From Evernia prunastri (lineage: Eukaryota; Ascomycota; Lecanoromycetes; Lecanorales; Parmeliaceae): 64,000 nt of DNA. The translations under genes and the position numbers were made by a program. Positions 11,844 through 23,384 of this stretch are shown here, one piece after another. Numbering within the stretch: the stretch's first letter is position 1; the number at the start of each line of letters is the position of its first letter. The stretch is taken from positions 62,001 through 126,000 of the forward strand of contig NKYR01000046.1 of assembly GCA_003184365.1 (NCBI GenBank), read 5' to 3'. The notes under the pieces are model-generated. The model ran no database searches. It saw nothing but the letters and a program-made list of their open reading frames with translations, and was not told the origin of the DNA.

Positions 11844-12837
11844 ACGTCTCCTACATGAGCTAGTTTGTACTTCTGCACAGCGTGGGCGTGAAATAGAATC
11901 GGGATACCCAGGGAGTGTTACGTTGCATTGTATCCAGGTACAAAAACAGGACAGGAATTTGTAGTGTTTACTAGGCGGCATGGTCCTTGCGTTGCTCTGA
12001 TCAGTGAATAATGTCTGCAACAGACAGGATCAGAATCAAATCAAACCATAGTTGCATCCACTTGAACTCTAAACACCTCTCAGCGCGTAGACAAGTCCAA
12101 CGGACCATGGCCTGCGTTAGAGTATGCGTACCGGGCCATTCTTATTGCTTGGAGAAGGCTAGGGGCAGCTTCACATATTCGGCAACCGGCAATTGTTTCA
12201 ACGACACTACTCGAGTATCAACCTCCATGCTCACTCATCTTTTGTACCAGCGTCCTTCATTTGATCGAGCTCTGTGTGATTTGCATTTCGAATTAGATCC
12301 ATCGCTCAGCATCGTGAAGATGATATAAGTTTCGTATGCGGTGCGAGCAGAGTCGCCGTTCTCTCAAGCTTAATGCAGGTACGAAGTTTGCATCGGAAAC
12401 TGCCAACCGGTTTCATTTCACATGCAGTACATGGTCGAGACCATGTCAGAGGCGTGTTCTGTGCTCACAGGTGCGGAAATCAGGCCGAACCTGCCGTTGC
12501 GTTTCAACCTGGCGGCGCGTATAAGTTCGCTTTCCTAGATGCTTCATCCACAAAGCTAAGAAACGGCCCAAGGCTTTTCTCTGTTAATCTCCGATTTCTA
12601 CCCCCATGCACGCCCCATAGGTCTGCATAGACCGTTCAATATGTGCTGAGTGCTCTTGTCCGCATCTTTGAAACAGTCTTTGCGAGATGGTTCCACTGTG
12701 CTGTAAGCCGTGTGTCGGGATCGGGTGGTCATTTCAAAGCAGCTATATGTATCTCAGCTCTTACCCCTCGATTCTCTACCATTCATTTTTGTCAAGAATT
12801 CTGATCTAATAGTACTGTTTTTTGACTCATCTTGAAG
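11844..12837. other. Intergenic region between RPC6 and the GH128-like gene
   Basis: About 1 kb with no recognisable coding sequence. The right end is presumably the promoter of the secreted glucanase gene: a TATA-like CTATATGT lies near 12743, about 95 nt upstream of its start codon. Confidence 0.5.
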
Positions 12838-14093
12838 ATGATGTTGTCACTCTTTTACGCGTCTTTGCTCCTTGCTGCTGGCAGCAATGCATCTCCATGT
12901 AAACTGCAATCTGGCAACTGGACCTCCTCTTCAACAACAGGATCAAAAGCTGCTCTCCATCGTGATGGTCATGGCAGTGCAGCCGTTAATCAGAACCAGA
13001 AGCTTGGCGCCCAAGCCAACTCCGGGCTGAACCTCGTTCAGCCATCTCCTTCACAGTCTAGTACAAGCCCAAGCAATGCTGGGCCAAGTACTGCTCCTTC
13101 AGACTCATCCGGTTCCTCTGGCGGATCTGGTGGCTCCGGCACGTCTGGCACTTCTGATATATCTGGCTCTCTCACTCCGGCCAGTGGAAGCTGTCCCCAG
13201 GGTTTTCTAAATACCGTATTCAATACCAATGCCGGCCAGAGTTCTGGCTTCCCCGGCGCTACTTGGAAGACTCTCACAAGTTACGGGATAAACGAATGGA
13301 GTACGTTAGCACATGCAGTTCCAAAACCCTATTTGCGCCTTTACTGACGAACTTTTCGTATTTAGTCGGCTTCTCCCTCGAGACTCTCGACAAGCAGGCT
13401 GACTACGGCCTCTCCACGACTCAAGCCTCGCAGCTTGGTGGTGCTTTCAACAAAGCCCAAATCCCCATCGTCATGGATCACACCTACATAGCAGACGCCG
13501 TCACAATGCTAGCGAACAGTCCGCCGCCGTATCTCGAGCTCTTCAACGAACCCGACTTCTCCTTCGAAAACCTGACGCTTACCGAAGACGCCGCTCCCTC
13601 TGCTTCGGACTTAAAGACCATCCTCGACGCACCGCACCCAAACACGAAATTCATCTCGCCAGCCCTCATGAATGCTAATGGGCCCTGGCTCGGCGAATTC
13701 TTCCAGGCCTGCAATGGATGCATCGATCAAATCGACGTTATCGCCTTGCACGTCTATAATCCCGATCCCCAGGGCGTCTTAGACCAAATTACACAGCTAC
13801 ACAGTACGTGGAACAAGCCCATTTGGATCACTGAGCTCTCGCCCGCTACCGCCGGCTGCGGGTTAAGCTCGACCACAATGGCTGGCTACATCAACACATT
13901 GATTCCCGAAATCCTGAAGCTCGGTTATGTTGAGAAGATCTTCTGGAACAGTGGGGAGAGTGACAGCACGCCTATCAACAGCGCCCCTGCATCGTGCAGC
14001 CCGAGCTTGACGAATGCAGATGGGTCATCCACGCCGGTTTTGCAGGCTTTGGGGGCTGCGTGTGGAATCAATCCTGGTACCGCGACGTCGTAG
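12838..14093 (+). CDS. Secreted GH128-type (Asl1-like) glycoside hydrolase
   Basis: Two exons, 12838-13300 and 13366-14093, encode 396 residues. A signal peptide (MMLSLFYASLLLAAGSNA) precedes a Ser/Gly/Pro-rich linker (about residues 60-115, with SGGSGGSGTSGTSD). The Glyco_hydro_cc (PF11790) TIM-barrel domain follows from about 118. E216 in LELFNEPD and E311 in WITELSP are the expected acid/base and nucleophile. Characterised GH128 members are endo-beta-1,3-glucanases, so remodelling or attack of beta-glucan outside the cell is likely, but the substrate is inferred. The ATG at 12838 is used; ATG 12841 would give nearly the same signal peptide. The gene converges on the Pmp3-like gene. Confidence 0.88.
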
Positions 14094-14276
14094 AGGAGAA
14101 ATGGAGGCCTTTATCAAGGCCATAGTCCCTATGGAGAGCTTCACTTCAAGTTTTAATAATATTATTTCTTTCATCAGCGCGCTATACTGGTCTACGATTA
14201 TAGCAAGCTGCAACCAATACAGAATTCTATATTGGCAGACATGTAACTCTTCGCGTGGGGAACACCCTGCCGAGTT

Positions 14277-14822
14277 TCAATATCTCCCACTCACCTCGCC
14301 CAAAATTGATCTTCTCCCACCTAACCCCTCACTCATCTCGCTCCTCCCGTCCCCTCGGTAGCCCGCTCCATCCCTCACACGCGAACCAGACCCCTCGTAG
14401 CCCTGACCGTCTCTCCCAACCCCCGCGCTCCCATCATACCCATCCAATCTCCGACTCCCCCTCCTGCCCCCTTGCCCCTTGCTCCCCTTCCCCTTCCCCC
14501 TCCTTCCGTCCTTCTTCTCCCACCTCCTCTCCTCCTCCGCGACTCTCAATTCCTCAACCCGCCCCCTGCTCGCGCCCCCCCTCCAGACCTTCTCGTCGAA
14601 TATCCCCGCCTTCGGGCCCCCGGGGTATCTCCCCTTGCGGACTTTCCCCTTGCGGTGGTAGTACGTGCACGAGATGTAGAAGCCGTGGATGTGGGAGGGT
14701 ATGACGCCGGCGATGAAGAGGAGGCAGTTCACGAGCGTGTCGGTGTATGGGCCTGTGAGGAGGAGGACGGAGAGGGGCGGGAAGAAGATGTTGATGAGGG
14801 TGAGGCAGAGGCGGGTGAGCAT
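14277..14822 (-). CDS. Pmp3/UPF0057 family small membrane protein with long C-terminal tail
   Basis: A single exon of 181 residues. The N-terminal 60 residues hold the Pmp3 signature: two transmembrane helices around INIFFPPLSVLLLTG and TLVNCLLFIAGVIPSHIHGFY. The remaining 120 residues are a hydrophilic Gly/Arg/Lys/Glu-rich tail. Classical Pmp3 is only about 55 residues, so this resembles the longer Sna2/Sna3/Sna4-type members of yeast, which act in plasma-membrane or endosome/vacuole sorting. The tail is coded by a strongly strand-biased purine/pyrimidine stretch. The start at 14822 is the first ATG, six residues ahead of the conserved LTLINIFFPP block. Confidence 0.82.
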   Translation of the reverse strand: MLTRLCLTLINIFFPPLSVLLLTGPYTDTLVNCLLFIAGVIPSHIHGFYISCTYYHRKGKVRKGRYPGGPKAGIFDEKVWRGGASRGRVEELRVAEEERRWEKKDGRRGKGKGSKGQGGRRGSRRLDGYDGSAGVGRDGQGYEGSGSRVRDGAGYRGDGRSEMSEGLGGRRSILGEVSGRY

Positions 14823-15248
14823 GTTGAGCGGAGCGTGGGTTGGGGCTCCAGACTTAGGTGGTTACTTTGGGATGGGACATCTTGGAGGTTAATCCAGTTG
14901 TCATTGATGGGCCTTGATGCCGCGCCTGCCAGGTTTTCTGGACGCTTGCAGCCAAGGAAAATGGGTATGCCAAGACTTGAATGCTTGGCGGGATTGGGTC
15001 CTCGATCCGAGGCGATCCCGAGCCTCGGCACAGTGTTGTGACATGCTTTTACTTCTATACTATCTACACCGTTGGCTCGACGTCTGAACGACAGCCGGGA
15101 ACGAAAAGGAAAAAGTATATATGGATCGAAAGTGGCATTCGAGTGCCTCTAGGCCAAACGCTCTGGCAGCGACACAAAATACAGCAAGCAGGACAGAACC
15201 GACAAGAAACACGAAGCGATAACAGGTCCCATCTCTGAGAAACCGAAT
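14823..15248. other. Upstream region of the Pmp3-like gene
   Basis: About 430 nt without a supported gene; probably promoter and 5' UTR of the minus-strand Pmp3-like gene. Confidence 0.4.
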
Positions 15249-16239
15249 TCAACGGCGTGGTACTAGGCTGAAGCCGCCAGAATAGTTGACTGCCCGGCGT
15301 TGAGAGCGTAGGTATGTAGCAACATGTCCTGTTTCATTGTCAGGATCAACGACGTTGTCCCAATCTCCGCTGTCGGAGAGAATGTCGCCGAAATCACCGC
15401 ACGCTTCAAGAGAGCCCGTCAGAGACTCAACAGAAATTTCCATACCCATCTTGTGGGCTTGGTTAATGTGAGCTCTCGCGACCGAAAACGAAAAGCAGCA
15501 TTGAGGTCTTGGCCACTGGGGATGACGGATTCTCTTTGGGAGAATCCGAAGGATGTCATCAGCAGACTTCGACTGATCACAGTGCGGCATGTTTTCTTTT
15601 TCGGCTCCGTCTCGACACTATAAGAATGAGGCGAGCAATAACACGGAGGAATGAGATTTGTCAAGGCACAGCTGGTGGTAAAGGCCCTGATCAGACCAAG
15701 GAAGCAACGCTACACCCAGAGGCCTTTCCCAGCCATCGCCAGTACCTTCCTTACCCTTGCCTTACGTGTTGATTGACGATGTCTTCCTGACGATCCCTCA
15801 GTACGCAGCCGTCTTGGCGAAGGAACTCTGAAATTCGTTCTTGCAATGCGAAGGGATCTCGGCATTCGATAGCCTCGGCACGGCCTCCTTTTCAATCATT
15901 ATCAACGCCTTTGCTACACGCTGCTTCGCCCAGAGGTCACAGAATGATCCAGGTTGAAGCGGCGACGTCTCAAAGGCCACCGCGGAGATTAGCATACTGT
16001 TCATGACTCGAAATCTTATCCTGCAACGAGGTCACTGTGTGCGGTTGAAGCTAGCTTCAGAAGAATTTGTCAAGATCTACCTCGGCCGGCTCACCCAAAT
16101 CAGGCAACATCGTGTTGATCGGCAATTGATCTGAAGCACGGTCTGAGAGACGAAGGATCCCCAGAAGGCTCCCGGGTCGACGAGCCTGATTGGGTCTGTA
16201 GCCAATGCCTCGGCATGAAGTCCGTCCGTCTTTCAGCAC
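15249..16239 (-). other. Possible coding relic or unrecognised spliced gene
   Basis: Three successive minus-strand open segments have protein-like composition. They are 16239-16057 (ending near LGEPAEVDLDKFF), 16004-15798 (CDLWAKQRVAKALIMIEKEA) and 15590-15249 (113 residues, with INQAHKMGMEISVESLTGS). They share an orientation but are separated by stops, and I could not connect them with clear GT-AG introns. I do not recognise the family. They could be exons of a poorly conserved gene or remnants of a decayed one. Confidence 0.25.
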
Positions 16240-18259
16240 ACCAGCAAAAATTCTAAATGATCAGTCTCGTCTATCGTCAGTGTATTTATCATCAATATGC
16301 CCGCTAGTGTAGACGCTGGTGGGCGTACCACAAGCAATCTATTGTGAGTGAGCCTGCAGCCCGGAGAAGATCTAAGGGTCTACAAATTGGATAGGGTATT
16401 AATGGGGATCTCAGGGTCTGTGATGCAAGAAGCATGTCACTAGAAGCAGGGACGGTCCCAAGGACACGAAGCTTGCGTCCTCCCGTGTGGAAACCTGGTA
16501 AGCCAAAGCCACCAATGTCAGACATCTCGTGGGGCCAGATCCCTCCACTTCTCCCGGCTCTCCAACGATTGACGAGTGAGATTGACGAGTGATGGCGCTA
16601 AGCAAAGGACGGACACTCGCCCGATTTATCTCGATCTACTCGGCTGTGAGAGAATTTGCATTCGGTGGACTCGACTCCACTCTAAGATGCCTCTTCTGCG
16701 TAGGCTTCCTTTCGAATCGGCACGCTCCGAGAAATTTAGGCTATCAACCAGATCCTTAGACCATTGACGCAAGAGCTTTGGGTGGGGTTGGGATACGGTC
16801 ACCCGGATCGCGAATTGCATAGTCAGGCAATACTAAGGCTTGTTCAACTCGCCGAGACTACCTACGCTCATAGTCTAGATCCGAAAAGCCAAACTAGCCA
16901 AGCCGTGGCGCTTTGCAGGTCATTAATAATGTGTATTCTGCAGCTGCTGTCCGCCGGACTGATTGAACTACCTAGGTACACTAACACGGCTCCCCACGAT
17001 GAGAGATTGAAGGTTGCGGAAGACGGGTGCCAAAAACGGGTTACCAACAATTATTATTATTATCATCATCGTTATTATTATTCCAATTCGTTTTTTAAAC
17101 CTGCGAAGGAGCGTTGTTGCTTGCATATTGCAGCTGTGGAGCAGGAGAGATGGGAATAAATAAGCTCCCTCCGAAAACCCGGTTACACACAGACGCACGG
17201 AGACCCAGAGATCTGAGCTGCAGATATGCGGTTCTCGTGAGTCGATTACCCAGATCTCTCATATTTCGCGGACCTGGCTTGCAGCGGGAGGCGACATTGG
17301 AGCGAATATCGCTTGCCTCCAGATCCAGAAGCGGGCAAGCATGGCTGCACTCATGCCAAGAGCCAAACTTGAGTATTAGCCGTCGCACGGCTATGGAGCT
17401 TTGAGGAGATAGTCGACGAATCGCACTACAACTAGTGGGCGCGTTGGAGGAGCCGTGTGGGTTGGTACGCAATTAATGCCGAGTAGAGCGTCCTTTTTTC
17501 TTTTCTTTTGTCCTAGTCGGCAGGCAGTGCCACGGCGACACGGACCGATTGCGATTGCGATTGATATGAGGGAGGTGTTTGATGTGAATGCGAAGAGCAA
17601 GAAGGGGGCAAAAGCTTGTGATAACGTTTTTACTTCATGTTGTTGTTATTGTTGTTGATGTTATGTTATGCAATTGTTCGTTTGACTTTTCCCTCAGTCA
17701 CCCGCTCTCAAAGTTGGCATTCCTGGGACTTGAAACCTTTTTTTGGTCCTTTTTCCTTTCCATTCTTTTAATTTTGGTTGACTTTGGTTGACTTTATTGT
17801 ATTCTGACAGGGCTATTCATGGAATGACGACGTCAGTGGTTCCGAATGGACCATGGCCGAGACTCGGGCCGAGGAGGTTGTGTGGCGCGGCGCGCAAACC
17901 ATGGCTAGCTGAAGCTCAATCTGAAGAGCTTTGAGAATTTAGGCAACGTACCTAGCTTATCAGGTCCTTACTCGACAACCGCAATACGTGGGTAATTTGA
18001 AGGGAGGCTTTTGGTTTGGCGAAACAAGGAGGAAAGGATTATTGAAACCAAGTAAGATGCTTACTGACTTACTAGGTAGGTACTTACTGTGCGAAAGTTG
18101 ATTGACCAGGAATTCCAAAAGTGTATGTATGCATGCAAAAAGGTAAAGGTAAAGGGAAAGGGGAAAGGGGAAAGAAGCGCGCAAGGATAAAATTCATGAT
18201 AGGAATTGATTGATTTGATGATTTGATGATTTGATGTTTGTTACATACATTGTTATCAT

Positions 18260-18420
18260 TATGATGATGATGATGATGACGATGACGATGATGATGAGTA
18301 AGGTAATGGTAAGTAAGGTAAGGTAAAGTCAGGTAGTTTCAACTTTCAGGTAGGCACAGGTAAGTTAAGGAGGAAGTGGGAAGCTACGGTAAGGTAGGTA
18401 AGTGGGTAGGTATGACTGCT
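18260..18420. repeat. (GAT)n tract followed by GGTAAG-type low-complexity DNA
   Basis: An ATGATGATGATGATGACGATG tract runs to about 18297. It is followed by about 120 nt of imperfect GGTAAG/GGTAGG repeats on the plus strand. This is simple-sequence DNA in a non-coding region. Confidence 0.7.
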
Positions 18421-19709
18421 ACTGTGAGCGTTGACAAATACTCGACCTTTAGCTCCACCACCTGCAGGCGCCCGAGGTTTCTCGCTTATGTTCACTCATG
18501 GACCATTGGACAATGCACTTTCCATTGGTCAATTGTTTTTTTTCATCAATTCCATAAGTCTATTATTTTTCTGACTTGGAAGTTGCGACGTTGTCATTAA
18601 TTATTATCATTATTATTATTGTTGGTCTGATTTTTATTCTATTGATAATTATTCTGATTTGAATTCTGCTGAAACCACCTTACGCTACTTTTGCTTATCC
18701 ATGATATCCATCCTACCTTGCAAGTTTGCAGAGAAAGAATTGGCGTCGCGTGTTAGGAAAAATGGAGATTGTCTGAGAGCCGCTTCTGTTGTTTTGGAAG
18801 ATTTTACGATTCGACTTGCCTGCTGATCTCATTATCATTTTGCCTTTACTTTAACTTATTATTCTTGTAGATCTGCTGCCACGCTTCACGGGAAGATGGA
18901 TAGGAAGTTAAGGTAGGAAGGAAGGGTTATCGGTTGGATGAATAATACGATTGGAAATAATACAACAATTGGTTGGAGAGGGTGAGCCCCATCAACCCAA
19001 TCGCATCGCCATCCCGGAGACAGGCCCCCGGCGGGCCATTACGGGATCTGCACGGCCACTAGCGGGAAAGGGTTTCGTTACCAAAGTTCCAATCAAGTGG
19101 GAAAATCCTTGGATCCGATCTCTCCATCCCTTGATCCATGTGCCCCAATCTTGGAAAAAAGGATTAAAGAATAATAAAAAAGTAATAAAAAAATTAGGGT
19201 AGGTAAACACCGTCCGCAACTATCCTCCTAATTCCTAGACCTCCTTAGAGCAACGTTAGAAGAGACATTAGACTTACTCTAGGTACATTCTTCGGAGATG
19301 GATCCCCAGGAAAAGGAAAAAAGAAAAGGGACGGTAAAGGATGAGAAAATCAATAATATCAGGGCTGACTTTTAGACCACTGCCGATATGGAAGGCCATT
19401 TGCTATCCTTTGCCATCAGAGGCCCCCATCTTGGATGAGTGGGCGAGTGAGAGAGGGGGGGAGGAGGGGTGGGAAGGGAAGGGAAGGGTGCGCAACAAAA
19501 TTGAAATGTGCATCCCGCGTTCCTTTACAAATCCAACATATCCCAAAGGAAAAAAAGAGGACCAATGGAATCCAAGTCGATGACGAATCATTCATACAAT
19601 CCATCCAATCTTTGTCCTTCTTTACCCTCTCTCTACTCTACTCTTTACCTAAGGTACCTACTCACCTACCTACCTTCCACATTACTTTAACCAACTAATC
19701 TAAACTAAT

Positions 19710-19740
19710 CACCCCCNCCCCCCCCCCCCCCCCCCCCCCC
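19710..19740. repeat. Poly-C tract containing a single N
   Basis: A homopolymer C run of about 30 nt, interrupted by one N at 19717, just before AGGTACCCAATACCC. The true length is unreliable and the N probably marks a gap or unresolved call. Confidence 0.8.
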
Positions 19741-20451
19741 AGGTACCCAATACCCAATATGCCCCCCAACGCCCACCCTCTTCCAAAAAGCTAACCCCTT
19801 CCTTTGGATCATGACGGTCAAATCTCAACGCTCAACGGGTCAACTCCCTACCAGTCGTGACCCTTATATTGACATGCATCTTCCTTAGCCATACGTACCA
19901 ATGCAAGCCACCAAGATCTCTAACCAGGCATTCCTCCCGTACCATCACCCACGCTATGCACTCAAACCCTCAAACAACTCAAGCTTATGACTGGGGGCTG
20001 CCGCTAATTTGTTATGTTCCGTATGCCGACCTATTAGAGTCTGATGTTTGTGGGGAAAGGGAGGGAGTGAGGCAAACTTCGGTATTCACATCGAAGCCAA
20101 AATGCGACTCGGCAATCTCAAGGTAAAAAGGAAACTCTCAGATGCACTGGTCTCCTCCCCCCTTGCCCAGTCGCTACTTGGTGACTTGCATGCACGAATA
20201 CAACACCATGCAGCCGGATAAGTGGCTCATATTCGACCACAGGCCTAGATCTGCCACTTACCCTGTGTCGCATAACGGAAAAGCCCTAATCCCTTTGAGA
20301 TTGGCGTTGATAATGCTCGTTGATATCAGTACTAGTACTCCCTTCTTACCATCATCACATGCACGTATGCTTCATCAAGCTCAAGCTGTTTAATGGATCC
20401 CTATCCCACACCCCGTTCGTCCAATCTTCCCTCATTTCATCCTTCGAGGTC

Positions 20452-23384
20452 ATGGACGGCATCACCTCCACCTTTGACCATGACCATCTCTCGCCCCAAC
20501 CTCGACCGGCAGTCCAGCCCACCCGACCTCGAGAGAAGTCGAAACGGCCCCAATTATCATGTAACCCATGCCGAGCTCGCAAGGTCAAGGTACGTCCCAT
20601 TCCAAACTTCCAACCCTCTGACCTCTACCACATTCCTCTTACGCACATGATGTCAGTGTGATCGCATCCAACCCTGTACGGCGTGTTCCCTACATCAGAT
20701 CGCCGAGCTATGTGAATTTGATCTATCCGAGGCGGAACGGCAGCCCATCCTGCAAGCGGAAGCGCTGAAGGAACGAGACAAGACGATAGCTAATCTTCGC
20801 AATGAAATGGCCATTCTACGCGGAGAACCTATCAAAGCCGAGCCGACCGACGACAACATATTTGCACGGAGCGGACAAAAGATCAAGTTGCCCCCCAAAG
20901 TGACCAAGAAACCGTCGCCTCCTCTGCCTTCACTGCAAATGCACGCCTTCAGTGGAGACATGAGTGACAACATTTACTTTGGAAGCCCAGGCATGACCAG
21001 CGTGGTCGAAGAGGTAAGCGCCCGCTCACTCCTCGGGATCCTCTCACCATGATCCCGCTAAGGTGTGCCGCCTAGTTCGCGCACCTCGCCTTCGACCGTA
21101 GACCTGCCAATCTCACTCATGCCGTTCCTCGTGCTACTGATATCTTCGCCTTTCAACTCGCGACGTCTCATCCATTTCCCACTCTGTGGTCCGCTAAAGA
21201 TGACACTTCGAGCCTGGTCAAGTTGCTGCCACCAGAGCAAGATCTCTTTTTCTATCTCGATTCTTTCCAGCGGCGCGCACAGTTTTGCTCTTTCCCCCAT
21301 GTGCCCGATCAGTGTACGAACAACGAGGTCAGGCGTTTTCTGGAAAACCTCGAGCACAACGCAGCCCTTTATCCAGACATGCTCGCCTTGCTTTTCGCCA
21401 CCCTAGCACAAGGCTTGCAGGATGGCGTCTATGACAAATTTGGCGGGAAATGGGTTGCAGGTAGTGTTGAACAGGAGTCCAAGAAGGGCGATGTCTACAG
21501 TTCGTGTCAACGATTAAAATTTGCTCTCCTTACTGACATCAATCAGTCGCTGCCGCTTATCAATGTCTGAGACTTGCCTCATTCATGAGCCGGCCAACAT
21601 TACTGGTCATCGAAGCACTGGTGATGATGGGACCTTATCTTACGAATAGCGGCAAGTTTCTCGATGCATCAGCTCTCTTCGGCGGCACCGTCAGACTTGC
21701 TCAAAGTATCGGCTGTAAGTCGCGAGAATCGTTGAGTAGCTTTAGCTTTTTGCTTACCTATCCAGTGCATCGGGATCCAAGCCAATTGAACCCCCCAGCA
21801 CCTCCCAAAGAAATGAACATTCGAAGAAATCTTTGGTGGTGGATGATACACATGGATCAACAGTACTCGATGGCGCTAGGCAGACCTATGGCGATATCAA
21901 GCATGGGTGATTGTGTACCACCAGAGCCATTAGTCCAAGATCCGCTTGTCCAGAGCCTTTCGAACTATCTCGTTCAGTTCAGCATTTTGGGACGCCAAAT
22001 TCTATCCGCCGGCTACCTGAACAACGATCAAATTGACAAGTTCTCCGACGACTTGTTGGCCCTGCAAAAGACTTACCCTTTGATCTCATTTGATATGAGC
22101 TGGCTGGATAAGGATAAGGTACTCCCAGGATGGCCTTTGGATGCTCAGGCTGGGGTCTTGCACGCAAAGACGCACAACTTTCTTATCCTGTTGAATCGGC
22201 AACGAATTGAGAATGTGCGTCGTAACTCTGACGGTCCCAATATCAACTTCTCGCCTGTTTACCCCGAGGTGGATGCGAACAATGTGCCCCGGGGCAGGGG
22301 TCGTGTCCTCATGTCCTGTCGAGCGCTCCTAGTTGCTTTTCAGTTCTTCTCGACTCGAGTGCGTGCGGCCATGATCTGCTGGACAATGGGCCAAATGTCT
22401 TTCAACGCAGCGATGATCCTACTGTTGTCCATGCTTGAGACAGGTGACACTCAGGATCTAAACACAGTTCAGCATACGTACAGCACCTTCCTGGAGATGA
22501 ACAAGCTAGGCATTCATAAACTAGCTGGCGCCGCAGTTGAACGACTGGGTCTTTTGATGAAAGAATTCAGAGCAGGGGATCCTGCCAATGAGACTGTGAT
22601 GGGCCAGCAAGGCATGATGCTTCTGGAAGATCCTGGGCTGCAGGGATCCATGCCCGAAACGTTCTCGCCGCTCAGCTTCCAGATGGCGGGTGGTGCTGAT
22701 GCCCCAGGCATGAGGAGGGAAGGTAGCGACACAGCGTATCGTACAGAGGTCTCACACCTAAGAAAGAAGGCCCAACGCAAGTCAGGTACCGGTCGCGAGG
22801 GGAAGGGAAAGTCAGACAAGAAGTCTGTTGGCAAGTCAGCTCCGAGACCATACACAGACCGTCGCTTCTCGGACGGTGCAACTCCCAAACAGTCTCGAAA
22901 ACGCAAAGCCAATCGAGGCACGCCGATCCTTTCTCTATCTACTATCCTTCCAGGGCAGCACAACTTCTCGGTCACACCACAGCCAGCCATCAAGCCAGAA
23001 GATGACCTCTTCTCGCCAATACAATCAACATACCAAGGCTTCCACCCCATCAATTCCCCAGCTCAACAACAAAACCAACAGCAGCAACAGCAGCAGCAGC
23101 AGCAGCGCCATCACTTCGAAACCACACCTCGTCCGCAAGCGTTCCCGCAGCCCCATCAGCATGTCGCAAATCTCGCACACAACAGTCAATCCCACGCTGC
23201 ATCCGATCCTGGCGATCAAGCCTTTGCATTCAGCAACCAGACCACTCCTGGGTCGGCCGGCAACTACTTCGACGAAACCTTGGGCCATCATTTCGGCGGT
23301 GAGTTCGACCTCCACACGCCGTACTCGGCCCCGCCGTTCAGTTTGCCGGACGACCCTTCGTCCTCGTACACACAGCACTATTGA
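20452..23384 (+). CDS. Zn(II)2Cys6 fungal-specific transcription factor
   Basis: Five exons, 20452-20589, 20657-21013, 21076-21499, 21547-21714 and 21766-23384, encode 901 residues. The Zn2Cys6 cluster is C37-x2-C40-x6-C47-x5-C53-x2-C56-x8-C65 and is split by intron 1 just before C47. A coiled segment follows (EALKERDKTIANLRNEMAIL). The middle homology region (PF04082 type) includes SIGLHRDPSQL and RRNLWWWMIHMDQQYSMALGRPM. The C-terminus is disordered: Lys/Arg-rich near 740-770, then a Gln run near 800 coded by CAG repeats. It should bind CGG-type sites in the nucleus. The target pathway cannot be told from the sequence, and no obvious cluster adjoins. Confidence 0.9.

Larger units (their letters stand above)
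16240..20451. other. Long gene-poor region upstream of the Zn2Cys6 regulator
   Basis: About 4.2 kb with no supported coding sequence. From about 17.0 kb it becomes low-complexity: ATT/ATC-rich runs (17050-17090), GATGAT tracts, GGTAAG-type tracts and CTACC-rich runs near 19640. The part next to 20452 must contain the regulator's promoter and probably a long 5' UTR, common for fungal transcription factors. No transposon open frame, terminal repeat or tRNA was seen. Confidence 0.5.

Noticed and set aside
14255..15041. Plus-strand Pro/Ser- and Glu/Val-rich frames opposite the Pmp3-like gene
   Set aside because: They are shadows of the strand-biased coding sequence on the minus strand.
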